The position numbers and the translations under genes were made by a program. 64,000 nt of DNA from CAZBWE01 sp964495465. GTDB lineage: Bacteria > Planctomycetota > Phycisphaerae > Sedimentisphaerales > Anaerobacaceae. Shown piece by piece: positions 32,681 to 40,462 of this stretch; the stretch's first letter is position 1; every line of letters starts with the position of its first letter. The stretch lies in contig CAZBWE010000001.1 of NCBI GenBank assembly GCA_964495465.1, positions 1 through 64,000 of the forward strand, read 5' to 3'. Below the pieces are notes generated by a model. That model saw nothing but the letters and a program-made list of their open reading frames with translations, did not search any database and was not told where the DNA came from.

Positions 32681-34081
32681 CTACAAAGCCCGGAGAAACT
32701 CAACGAGCTCGGATTTTTCCTGCTCGGTCAATTTGGTTCCGAGTATCAAATTGAAAAACTCAACGGTATCTTCCAGTGTAAGCAGCCGGCCATCGTGCAG
32801 ATACGGGGGTGAGTCTTTTATTCCCCTCAATGGGAAATTTTTAATCGGGCCATCGGCGGCGGCATATCTTCCATTTATCATCTGGGGCTTATAGAAGCGT
32901 TCGGTTTTCAGGTTGTGCATCAGGTTGTCCGTGTAGTACGGAGCAGTATGGCATACGCTGCATTTGCCTTTTCCGAAAAATACATTCTGGCCGCGGAGTT
33001 CGGCATCAGCGGCTTTATCGGAGTCAAGCCGGCCATAGATATCCAGTTTCGGAGCGGGCGGGAAATCCAGAAGGGCCTGGAATTCGGCCATAAAGTGCAC
33101 CTGGCTGCCCCGTTCGAGAACATTAACGCCTTTTTTGGTAGCGATAACGGGGTCGCCATCGAAATAAGCTGCACGCTGCTCAAACTCGGTGAAATCTTCC
33201 ACGGATTTAAGAGCGCGTTGCGAGCCAAAGAGCCGCTGAATGTTCACGCCCCTCAGCGGCGGGGTATCGAGGCGGTGGCGAAACTTCTGCGGACGGATAT
33301 CACCTACCAGATGCGTCGGAGCGGCAGTATGTCCATTCGAATGGCAGTCGAAACAGGTCACGCCCCTATGGGGTTTTTCGCTGCGGCGGTCTTCGGTCTG
33401 GTTGAACTGCTGCTGAGGAAAAGGAGTTACCAGTAAACGAAGACCTTCAAGCTGCTTTGGATTAAGTATCCCGTTAAAAAGGTCATAGTAATTGTCAATG
33501 GTTACAACTTTCCCCTGCGAAACATCACCAAGGTCTGGTCTGGTAGTTAAATAAATAGCTGCTGGGAATTCCGGAAGAAAACGCTCCGGCAGGTCGAAAT
33601 CAAGGTCGAAACGAGTCAGGTCTCTGCCTTCCTGCTTTTTTATTTCGTCAATCACCATTTGCGGAAAGACCATTCCCCCTTCATCATGATTTGGGTGAGG
33701 CAGCGGCAAGAAACCCTTTGGGAAGAGCCCTTTTTCACGAATTTCATCGGGAGTCATTTCCGCCAATTGCTGCCAGGTTACTCCCTCCGGCAGCTTTACG
33801 CGAACACCCTGTTGAATCGGCTTTCCGCGAGACATAGTGACACCTAAAGCAGGATTGTTCAAGAGGTCGTATCTTTCCTGCAGCAAATCCATCTGGCGTT
33901 TCATAACATCCGGCTTAGCGGCCTTCATCCGGGCCATAATGCTATCGAAGTCTTCGGTGATAACGACAGGTGCGTAACTTGACGGTTTTGCGCCGGCTGA
34001 AAGGACACAAATAAAGACGGCAGCGACAATCAGTACAATTAGAGACGTTTTTAGGAGTGCGGGATTCTTTTTCGGTTTCAT
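32681..34081 (-). CDS. di-haem cytochrome c peroxidase/MauG-like protein
   Basis: Exported protein of 466 residues with an uncleaved or cleaved N-terminal hydrophobic segment (LLKTSLIVLIVAAVFICVLS). Two CXXCH haem-binding motifs are present: CFDCH near 247 and CSVCH near 380. The C-terminal haem domain has the di-haem peroxidase pattern, with NFPLRGIKDSPPYLHDGRLLTLEDTVEFFN near 418 (in pieces), close to MauG/CcpA text. Between residues 40 and 235 there is a family-specific helical part with repeated Pro-Asp-Glu-Ile units. It probably acts in the periplasm on peroxide or as an electron carrier. The gene is monocistronic and on the same strand as ccmF, about 250 bases apart. Confidence 0.87.
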   Translation of the reverse strand: MKPKKNPALLKTSLIVLIVAAVFICVLSAGAKPSSYAPVVITEDFDSIMARMKAAKPDVMKRQMDLLQERYDLLNNPALGVTMSRGKPIQQGVRVKLPEGVTWQQLAEMTPDEIREKGLFPKGFLPLPHPNHDEGGMVFPQMVIDEIKKQEGRDLTRFDLDFDLPERFLPEFPAAIYLTTRPDLGDVSQGKVVTIDNYYDLFNGILNPKQLEGLRLLVTPFPQQQFNQTEDRRSEKPHRGVTCFDCHSNGHTAAPTHLVGDIRPQKFRHRLDTPPLRGVNIQRLFGSQRALKSVEDFTEFEQRAAYFDGDPVIATKKGVNVLERGSQVHFMAEFQALLDFPPAPKLDIYGRLDSDKAADAELRGQNVFFGKGKCSVCHTAPYYTDNLMHNLKTERFYKPQMINGRYAAADGPIKNFPLRGIKDSPPYLHDGRLLTLEDTVEFFNLILGTKLTEQEKSELVEFLRAL

Positions 34082-34441
34082 TTTGGGCCCCCTTTCGCTA
34101 CTCGCAATCCATTACAGTTAATAACGAATTATCAAAGAAAAATTACCACCCCTTTCAAAGCCTGTCAAGCACACTTATGTGTGGTTAATAATATTTTTTA
34201 TGAAACCGAATATTCGGCTATTTCTGATAAAAAAAGGCATTTTCAAAGACATTTGTGAGGGAAAATATTTATGCCTAAAGAGGCAGGCCAGAAGGAAAAC
34301 GAGTAAATCCGCCAAGGCATCCGGGGGAATAAACAATAAAACTTTGAAAGTTCTGATTTTTTAGCGCACATTATAAAGGTGAAACGACACTTATATACGG
34401 AAGCTGATATCAGCCAATAGTAACAAATTGAAAAGCACAAG
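34082..34441. other. divergent spacer, no recognised gene
   Basis: This 360-base region separates the di-haem gene (minus) from an ECF sigma gene (plus). It includes a perfect 12-bp palindrome CCGAATATTCGG (34206-34217) and a 61-codon open frame (34179-34364) without ribosome-binding site or family resemblance. No sigma-70 promoter pair with both boxes intact was evident. Confidence 0.45.
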
Positions 34442-34990
34442 ATGAAGCTGAACACAGAAGAACAGTTAGTAGAAGCAGCTCAAAACGGTCACTTGGAAAG
34501 CTTTGGTATCCTGTACGAGCGATATCACAGTTCGATGACGGCACTGGCGTATTCAGTGCTCGCGAATAGAGAGCTTGCGAATGATGCAGCCCAGGAGGTA
34601 TTTGCGATTGCCTGTCGCAAACTACCGAGTTTGAAACATAACGATAAGTTCGGTGCGTGGCTGGCGGCTATATGCAGAAACGTGGCAAGAGGAATGCTGC
34701 GAGCAAAAACCAGAACCATAGCACCAGATATACGACTATCTTCTATCGAAGAAACGGACACTAAAGAGCAACGACGAGATGCAGTTCGGCAGGCAGTATG
34801 GCAGTTGCGCTCTGCAGAGCGAGAATTAATAGTTATGCGATATTATGATGGATTTTCTCAGGCACAGATAAGCAAGGTGCTGGATATTTCAGCATCGGCT
34901 GTAAATGGCCGGCTCGTACGGGCCAAACGAAAGATTGCAAAGTATCTGAAACGCAACGGTTTCACAGGAGAAGATTATGGAACGGTTTGA
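34442..34990 (+). CDS. ECF-type RNA polymerase sigma factor
   Basis: ECF sigma factor of 182 residues. Region 2 reads GILYERYHSSMTALAYSVL with AAQEVFAIACRKL and FGAWLAAICRNVARGMLR. Region 4 reads LRSAERELIVMRYYDGFSQAQ followed by the helix-turn-helix ISKVLDISASAVNGRLVRAKRKI. It directs RNA polymerase to an unknown regulon. It overlaps by 14 bases with the downstream membrane-protein gene, which is therefore its likely partner. The arrangement repeats at 36425, but the two sigma proteins differ in sequence, so the loci are not a recent duplication. Confidence 0.92.
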   Translation: MKLNTEEQLVEAAQNGHLESFGILYERYHSSMTALAYSVLANRELANDAAQEVFAIACRKLPSLKHNDKFGAWLAAICRNVARGMLRAKTRTIAPDIRLSSIEETDTKEQRRDAVRQAVWQLRSAERELIVMRYYDGFSQAQISKVLDISASAVNGRLVRAKRKIAKYLKRNGFTGEDYGTV

Positions 34991-36239
34991 AGATAAAAAC
35001 TGGCTTGATGAGGCACTAACAGAAGCAATAGCAATTGGTGCCGAAGATACGAAGCCGGACTTCGAAAAGTGGAAAGAGCAACACCTAAAAGCCGTTGAAA
35101 TGCTAACCTCGCGGGCAGGTAGAGGAAAAAGAATTTCTGCAGGTCCGCTTAATACAGGGAGAATTATTATGAAAAGTCCAATCACAAAATTAGCCGCTGC
35201 GGCGGTGATAATAATAGCCGTAGTGCTATCAATAAATATTTGGGATAAGTCAATACCTGCAGCTTACGCAATTGAGCAAACGATTCAAGCCAACCACACC
35301 GTTTACTACCTTCACATACAAGATTTTAGCTCAGAACACAAAGATGAGCCTAAGGAATTTTGGGTAGAGTGCGATAAATTCGGACAGGTCGAGAATGCGC
35401 GTATACACTTTCCGGAATGGGCTTCACCCGATGATGGTGCTAAAGTGATTGTATGGAAACAAAATAAAGTACAAGTATGGTTTAAGAGAAAAAATACTGT
35501 CTTCATTGCGCAGGACAAAACTACCGCTGACCGCATGCTCAAATTGATTGAAGAATGTGACCCAAGGAGGGCGGTTGAACGTTTATATAAGCAACAGGCA
35601 CAGGGTGAAGTAAAGATAGAGATTGAAGAACCTTCCGACAAGGCCAAGCCAATTATCGTAACAGCAACCTATCTGCCTGAAAGTTCATCGCCTAACAAAC
35701 GTGTAGTTATGCTCGTCGACCAAGCTACCAAACTTGTTATGGCAGCAGAGTTTTATCAGCTAAAAGATGGTGAGTATCAATATATTGGTGTTCAGGAGTA
35801 TTATGACTACAATCAGCCAATCGAAGCTAAAATGTTTACTCTTGATGGTGAAGTGCCTGACGATGTGATGCGCATCGACCAGACAATTCAGGAAGTTGGC
35901 TTAGAACAGGGAGACCTTAGTAACGAAGAAATTGCCATTGAAGTTGCCCGGCAGTTCTTTGAAGCTTTGATAGCAGAAGATTATGCGAAAGCAGGCAGAT
36001 TAATGGAAGGGATACCTGCCGATACACTTCAGCGGAACCTCGGCAGCATAAAGTTTCTCCGCATTATTTCAATTGGACCTGCTGGTCCGCATCCAAATCC
36101 CAAGACTCGTGGACTGGTTGTGCCCTGTATCGTTGAGGTAGAGAAGGATGGACAAATAAGCGAGTGGAAACTAGATCGTCTCGGGATTCGGCAGGTATTT
36201 AATCAGCCAGGACGCTGGACGATTTTCGGAGGATTTTAA
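34977..36239 (+). CDS. sigma-partner membrane protein (putative anti-sigma)
   Basis: Protein of 420 residues. The cytosolic part (1-60) is helical with a segment DFEKWKEQHLKAVEMLTSRA. One transmembrane helix follows near 64-82 (ITKLAAAAVIIIAVVLSINI). The periplasmic part has a beta-rich domain (about 95-310) and a C-terminal helical/beta unit (ARQFFEALIAEDYAKAGRLM). I recall the D-F-x-K-W and T-K-L-A-A-A-A pattern next to ECF sigma genes in Sedimentisphaerales genomes. It starts at an ATG behind GGAGAA and overlaps the sigma gene by 14 bases. A role as membrane-bound sigma regulator with a sensor domain is inferred, not shown. No Zn-binding ZAS motif is present. A strong terminator follows. 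Confidence 0.7.
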   Translation: MERFEDKNWLDEALTEAIAIGAEDTKPDFEKWKEQHLKAVEMLTSRAGRGKRISAGPLNTGRIIMKSPITKLAAAAVIIIAVVLSINIWDKSIPAAYAIEQTIQANHTVYYLHIQDFSSEHKDEPKEFWVECDKFGQVENARIHFPEWASPDDGAKVIVWKQNKVQVWFKRKNTVFIAQDKTTADRMLKLIEECDPRRAVERLYKQQAQGEVKIEIEEPSDKAKPIIVTATYLPESSSPNKRVVMLVDQATKLVMAAEFYQLKDGEYQYIGVQEYYDYNQPIEAKMFTLDGEVPDDVMRIDQTIQEVGLEQGDLSNEEIAIEVARQFFEALIAEDYAKAGRLMEGIPADTLQRNLGSIKFLRIISIGPAGPHPNPKTRGLVVPCIVEVEKDGQISEWKLDRLGIRQVFNQPGRWTIFGGF

Positions 36240-36277
36240 TAAAGCTGCCTGACAGCCTTGTCAAAATAATGTTACCA

Positions 36278-36309
36278 AAAGGCCGGGCTTGATCAGCTCG
36301 GCCTTTTTT
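36278..36309 (+). terminator. Rho-independent terminator
   Basis: AAAGGCCGGGCT (36278-36289) pairs with AGCTCGGCCTTT (36295-36306) around a short loop, with one G-T wobble, and is followed by a T-run to 36309. It ends the sigma / membrane-protein operon 39 bases after the stop. Confidence 0.9.
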
Positions 36310-36424
36310 ATGCGCTTTTGGGAAAAATTACCATAAAAACTACAATTTTCTTATACTAAAATAACCAGATAAGTTGTTATATAAATGACAACCGATTGTC
36401 AGAAGCTATGAAAGTAAGATTTCG

Positions 36425-36970
36425 ATGCTCGAAGATAAGTTACTTATATGGAAGTTTAATCGCGGCGATAGAGAAGCCCTGCGAGACATCTATGAAAGAT
36501 ACAAAGATGAACTGGTTACATTAGCGGCTGCACTTTTAACCGACGTAAGCTCCGCAGAGGATGTTGTTCATGATGTTTTTGTATCCTTTATCAAAACAGC
36601 TGAAAAGTTTCGACTTACCGGAAGTTTGAAAAGTTATTTAGCAACCTGCGTAGCAAATCGTGCACGCAACAAAAACAAGGCAAGGCAAAAACGCTTAAGT
36701 TATGGGCTGGATGAAGAAAATATGGCATCGTCAAATTTAAACAATCCGGATGCTGCTGTGATATTTAGTGAAGAATTGCATCAATTAAGTTTGGCCTTTG
36801 CACAACTGCCGTATGAGCAGCGGGAGGTCTTACTCATGCACTCGTATAGCAGCTTGAAATTCAGAACTATCGCAAGGTCGCTGGGTGTTTCAATTAACAC
36901 AGCGCAGGGCAGGTACCGGTACGCGTTACATAAACTGCGGTCAATGTTAAATGGTGAGGTGAAAAAATGA
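36425..36970 (+). CDS. ECF-type RNA polymerase sigma factor
   Basis: ECF sigma factor of 181 residues. Region 2: RDIYERYKDELVTLAAALL and SAEDVVHDVFVSFIKTAEKF, then LKSYLATCVANRARNKNK. Region 4: LPYEQREVLLMHSYSSLKFRT followed by the helix-turn-helix IARSLGVSINTAQGRYRYAL. It is the first gene of a three-gene operon with overlapping ATGA junctions, in the order sigma, membrane protein, lipoprotein. Its promoter is not clearly visible; the 186 bases upstream include the preceding terminator. Targets are unknown, but autoregulation of the operon is usual in such loci. Confidence 0.92.
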   Translation: MLEDKLLIWKFNRGDREALRDIYERYKDELVTLAAALLTDVSSAEDVVHDVFVSFIKTAEKFRLTGSLKSYLATCVANRARNKNKARQKRLSYGLDEENMASSNLNNPDAAVIFSEELHQLSLAFAQLPYEQREVLLMHSYSSLKFRTIARSLGVSINTAQGRYRYALHKLRSMLNGEVKK

Positions 36971-37419
36971 AACAAGGAAATGACATCCATAAGCTGATTA
37001 AGAAATTACACGTAAAAGCCAGCACCGAGCTGGACAGGAGAATTCATGATGATATTTCGATGGCGCTGGCCAAGTCTCAAGAGACAGAACCGGCTATTAC
37101 TGGGCCGACTATATGGAGATTCATTACGAAAGGCGGATTAGCAAAACTTGCCGTCGCGGCAGCTATCATCATCGCCTTCGGCATCGGCTTCTCCACCGGT
37201 CGATGGTCAAAACCAGCTCGGCTGGCGCCCCACCCGCTCGATGTTACCGCCTATACCTCGACAGCCCCTGCGTATCCGACCGCCCCAAAGGCAGAAGACA
37301 GCTTCTGGCGACAAAAAGCCCTCGCCGCAACGCAGCCCAGACCTTATGCCTACGCCCAGTTCACCAAAACAGAACTGCTTAGCGCCTACAAGCAATACCT
37401 AAAGGAGAAAACACTATGA
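36967..37419 (+). CDS. small sigma-partner membrane protein (putative anti-sigma)
   Basis: Protein of 150 residues overlapping the sigma gene by four bases (ATGA). The N-terminal cytosolic stretch IHKLIKKLHVKASTELDRRI is followed by DDISMALAKSQ, a helical pattern found in proteins encoded next to planctomycete ECF sigma genes (from general familiarity). One transmembrane helix lies near residues 57-75 (LAKLAVAAAIIIAFGIGFST). The periplasmic tail is Pro- and Ala-rich and ends with a helix (TKTELLSAYKQYLKEK). No Zn-finger motif is seen. It is the likely anti-sigma or stabiliser for the sigma factor and is translationally coupled to both neighbours. Confidence 0.65.
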   Translation: MKQGNDIHKLIKKLHVKASTELDRRIHDDISMALAKSQETEPAITGPTIWRFITKGGLAKLAVAAAIIIAFGIGFSTGRWSKPARLAPHPLDVTAYTSTAPAYPTAPKAEDSFWRQKALAATQPRPYAYAQFTKTELLSAYKQYLKEKTL

Positions 37420-38918
37420 GTAATCAAAAGACAACCTGGTGCCTTATCGCCTTCTACATCGCTGTATCCTTCTTTGCCGGCTGCTACCCCAAAGACTCAC
37501 TCCAATGGTCCACAGACGGCTCTACCGGCATCTACAGTAAAAACGGCGCTCTCTTTATCGTCGATGGCAATACCTGCTCTCTGACCCAAATCGCCCCCAA
37601 AGAAACCACAACTAATTGGCCCGCCATCTCCTCCGACGGCTCGCACTTCGCCTACGGCACGATAGTCAAAGTGGATGACTTCAACCGCGCCCTCAACCAC
37701 CTGCCACCTGACCAGGTCAAAGTAATCAAAGCCAACGCCGAAATCCTTAAACAGAAAATCCTCGTCGAAGGAATCAAAGACAGCAACTTCCCCTTCATCG
37801 GAAAACCTGTTACCACAGACAACGGCCAGAAAGATTCCTTCAACGACCAGCACATCGCCTGGGTCCAGAGATATCTCGTCGAAAACATCGACAAACAGCT
37901 TGCTGAAAAAATAGGCCCGGAATTAATCAAAAAAGTCAAAGAAAAAGACCTGAATTTCTTCCAGCTTGTTCTCGCCCCAACCGCTAATCCTAATGACAGA
38001 AAAATCCTCACAACAAGCTCACAGCAGCTATGGCGCATCCGTTTCTCACCGGACTCCCAGCTTATCGCCTATGGCGCCGAACGTATCAACGGCAATACGT
38101 GGGATGTCGGATACGACCTGTACATTGTTCCACCAGCCGAAAATATCCCTCCAACGTTCATCGCACCGGCCATAGCTATTGGTTACGACTTCAAACCCGA
38201 TTCCCGTGCAATCGCATATCTCAAGCCCGAAAATGAATTCTTCGACACCCAGAAACCCGCCCTCGGCTCGCTTGTCGAGCGAACAATCATCGACCCCAAT
38301 GGAAAATTTCTTGCCTCGCCTGCAAACCTTGACGGTAACGACTACCCCGCAATGTACGTCTGCACAGGTTCTGCTGCGGAACTCGCCGGCATCCTGTACC
38401 ATCCCTGGACGCACGTCTCTTATGCCAGTGAGAACCGCATTTTCTTCGTCTCCGTAAAAATGTCCCTGCCCTCCAGCAAACTCGACGAAGAAAAAACAAC
38501 CATCTTCTGCTACGACACTCTTACCGGCGCACTTAGCGAAATCGTGCATCAAATCGTACTCGACTTCTCACAGGGGAATTTGTATCTCTTCTCGCTTTCT
38601 CACGATTCCCGGAAAATCCTCCTGCATGGAAAGAAAAACACAGTTGGCATCTATGCCCTCGGCGGTGACCTCAATCTTTCAAAAGCCCTCATCGACGATA
38701 ATGAAGGGTTTGGAAAAGGAGAGAACCCGCCCCTCAACCTTGTTGCCCAGTGGAAAGGCCCCGACCAGGTTTCCTGCCTCGTCTCGGAAAAATCTCATTA
38801 CCTGACTGATGACCCGAACACCCCTGCCCGTCGAAAGGAAATTGTCATCATCGACACCGATGGCAACCTGATACAGATATTGAGCAAAGACTGGCCCGAC
38901 GAACTACTTGAGTTTTGA
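37416..38918 (+). CDS. lipoprotein with TolB-like beta-propeller
   Basis: Protein of 500 residues with a lipobox signal (FYIAVSFFAGC), so it is probably anchored by lipid at Cys-23 outside the cytoplasm. Blades with WSTDGSTGIYSKNGALFIVD, WPAISSDGSHFAYG, IRFSPDSQLIAYGAE, YDFKPDSRAIAYL and LSHDSRKILLHG repeat the S-x-D-(G/S)-x-x-hydrophobic-A-Y pattern of WD40/TolB propellers. An inserted helical region (about 85-180) contains DQVKVIKANAEILKQKIL. It is coupled by an ATGA overlap to the membrane protein, so it could serve as the sensor that talks to the sigma system. The ligand is unknown. Confidence 0.65.
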   Translation: MSNQKTTWCLIAFYIAVSFFAGCYPKDSLQWSTDGSTGIYSKNGALFIVDGNTCSLTQIAPKETTTNWPAISSDGSHFAYGTIVKVDDFNRALNHLPPDQVKVIKANAEILKQKILVEGIKDSNFPFIGKPVTTDNGQKDSFNDQHIAWVQRYLVENIDKQLAEKIGPELIKKVKEKDLNFFQLVLAPTANPNDRKILTTSSQQLWRIRFSPDSQLIAYGAERINGNTWDVGYDLYIVPPAENIPPTFIAPAIAIGYDFKPDSRAIAYLKPENEFFDTQKPALGSLVERTIIDPNGKFLASPANLDGNDYPAMYVCTGSAAELAGILYHPWTHVSYASENRIFFVSVKMSLPSSKLDEEKTTIFCYDTLTGALSEIVHQIVLDFSQGNLYLFSLSHDSRKILLHGKKNTVGIYALGGDLNLSKALIDDNEGFGKGENPPLNLVAQWKGPDQVSCLVSEKSHYLTDDPNTPARRKEIVIIDTDGNLIQILSKDWPDELLEF

Positions 38919-39005
38919 ATACCAGCGGCAACCTGCCGTTTTCTGACACAACCTCCCGGTAAGTCAGGGGCTAAATATGCGGAAAAATAGTGGTATAAAA
39001 AACTA

Positions 39006-39034
39006 TTGCAAGTTTTTCGTACTTAGTATATGAT
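39006..39034 (+). promoter_or_regulatory. sigma-70-like promoter for the TPR/alpha-CTD gene
   Basis: TTGCAA (39006-39011) and TATGAT (39029-39034) are separated by 17 bases. Five of six bases match in the -10 box and four of six in the -35 box. The start codon at 39100 follows about 60 bases later, with AAGGAG at 39085-39090 as ribosome-binding site. Confidence 0.55.
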
Positions 39035-39099
39035 ATCGCAATTGCGTAAAGGCGAAAGGGTATAAAAACACTAAAATACGAAAAAAGGAGCAATAATCG

Positions 39100-40416
39100 A
39101 TGGAACCAATTGCAGAACCGGGAATCGATTTGTTCGGCGATAACCTGCCGTCTATGGAAGAAATAAATACACTCTCAGGCTTTGTGCACTCGAGCGAGAC
39201 CAACAAAATAAAGTTTGGCGAACAATTAGAGGCCAATCTATCCAAGACCTCGGGAAGCTCCCGGCTGGCAAACGGCATCGGGCTGTTGATTCTGGGCAGA
39301 AACAGCGAAGCTGTGGAGAAGCTGGAAAAAGCCAATGACTGTAAAGAAAAATTCATATATACGGCTTTTGCACTTCGCCGATTGGGCAAGTTCGCTGAGG
39401 CAATCGAGAACCTGCAAAAAAGCGCCGATTACGAGGCCGACACGTTAAACATATCGCTGGAAAAGGCCGCCACATACCGCCAAGCAGGAGATTTTGATGC
39501 AGCGGCAAATGAACTTAAAAGCTGCGCAAACTTCGAAAAAATAAGTGCAGAATACCATTATCAGCTCGGGCGTCTTCAGGAGGCGCAGGGTCTTTATGAA
39601 GAGGCGATGGACAACTATAAAACGGCTTTGGAACTGGCTCCGAACCACCAAAGGGCCCTTTTCCATCTGGCCTATCGCTGTGACCTCTGCGGTGACGAAG
39701 AAGCAGCCATCGACTATTACAAACAAATTGCTGCAAATTCCCCGGTTTATGTAAGCGCACTGCTCAACTTAGCCGTGCTATACGAAGACAGGGAAGAATA
39801 CGATAAGGCATCTAAATGCGTTAATATAGTGCTGGAGCATCATCCAAACCACCAAAGAGCAATCCTTTTCCAAAAAGATATTGATAGCTCGAAAACTATG
39901 GTGTATGACGAAGAAAAAGAGAAGAAGAAAACCCGCAAAAGCCAAATCCTCGAAACGCCAATCTCAGATTTTGAGCTTTCGGTGCGCAGCAGAAACTGCC
40001 TGAAAAGGATGAATATTAACACAGTAGGTGACCTTTTGAACATTACCGAGGTAGAACTATTATCATATAAAAACTTCGGCGAAACCTCGCTTTCAGAAGT
40101 CAAGGCCATCCTCGATTCAAAAGCATTACGGCTCGGTATGGCCCTGGAGGAAAAACAGCCTTCCGTGATGGAAACAGCCGAGGGTGAAGATGCAAATAAT
40201 GAATATGAAGGGCTGCTGAGCAAATCAATCGACGAACTCAAACTATCTGTTCGCGCACGAAAATGTGTGCAAAAACTCAATATTCGCACTCTCGGCGATT
40301 TGACGCAGAAAACAGAAGCTGAACTTCTGGGCTGTAAAAACTTCGGGGTGACAAGTTTAAACGAAATCAAAAAAGCAACAAGCAACCTTGGGCTATCTCT
40401 GCGAAGCTTAGACTAA
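39100..40416 (+). CDS. TPR protein with two RNA polymerase alpha-CTD-like domains
   Basis: Protein of 438 residues. Residues about 50-270 form TPR-type helical repeats (YHYQLGRLQEAQGLYEEAMD, YKTALELAPNHQRALFHLAY, ALLNLAVLYEDREEYDKASK). A Lys/Glu-rich linker follows. Residues about 287-345 and 370-430 each resemble the C-terminal domain of RNA polymerase alpha: SVRSRNCLKRM, TEVELLSYKNFG and TSLSEVKAIL in the first; SVRARKCVQKL, TEAELLGCKNFG and TSLNEIKKA in the second. Compared with E. coli alpha, the Arg-265, Gly-296 and Ser-299 equivalents are kept in both copies; Asn-268 is kept only in the first and Lys-298 in neither. In RNA polymerase this domain binds UP-element DNA and regulators. Here it may bind DNA or the transcription machinery. 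No signal peptide is present. Confidence 0.82.
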   Translation: MEPIAEPGIDLFGDNLPSMEEINTLSGFVHSSETNKIKFGEQLEANLSKTSGSSRLANGIGLLILGRNSEAVEKLEKANDCKEKFIYTAFALRRLGKFAEAIENLQKSADYEADTLNISLEKAATYRQAGDFDAAANELKSCANFEKISAEYHYQLGRLQEAQGLYEEAMDNYKTALELAPNHQRALFHLAYRCDLCGDEEAAIDYYKQIAANSPVYVSALLNLAVLYEDREEYDKASKCVNIVLEHHPNHQRAILFQKDIDSSKTMVYDEEKEKKKTRKSQILETPISDFELSVRSRNCLKRMNINTVGDLLNITEVELLSYKNFGETSLSEVKAILDSKALRLGMALEEKQPSVMETAEGEDANNEYEGLLSKSIDELKLSVRARKCVQKLNIRTLGDLTQKTEAELLGCKNFGVTSLNEIKKATSNLGLSLRSLD

Positions 40417-40462
40417 CCAATTAATAACTGATTAAAGATTAATTTCAATCGATTTATTTTTA

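Noticed and set aside
34179..34364. 61-codon open frame in the divergent spacer
   Set aside because: No ribosome-binding site, no family resemblance and a basic, low-complexity composition.
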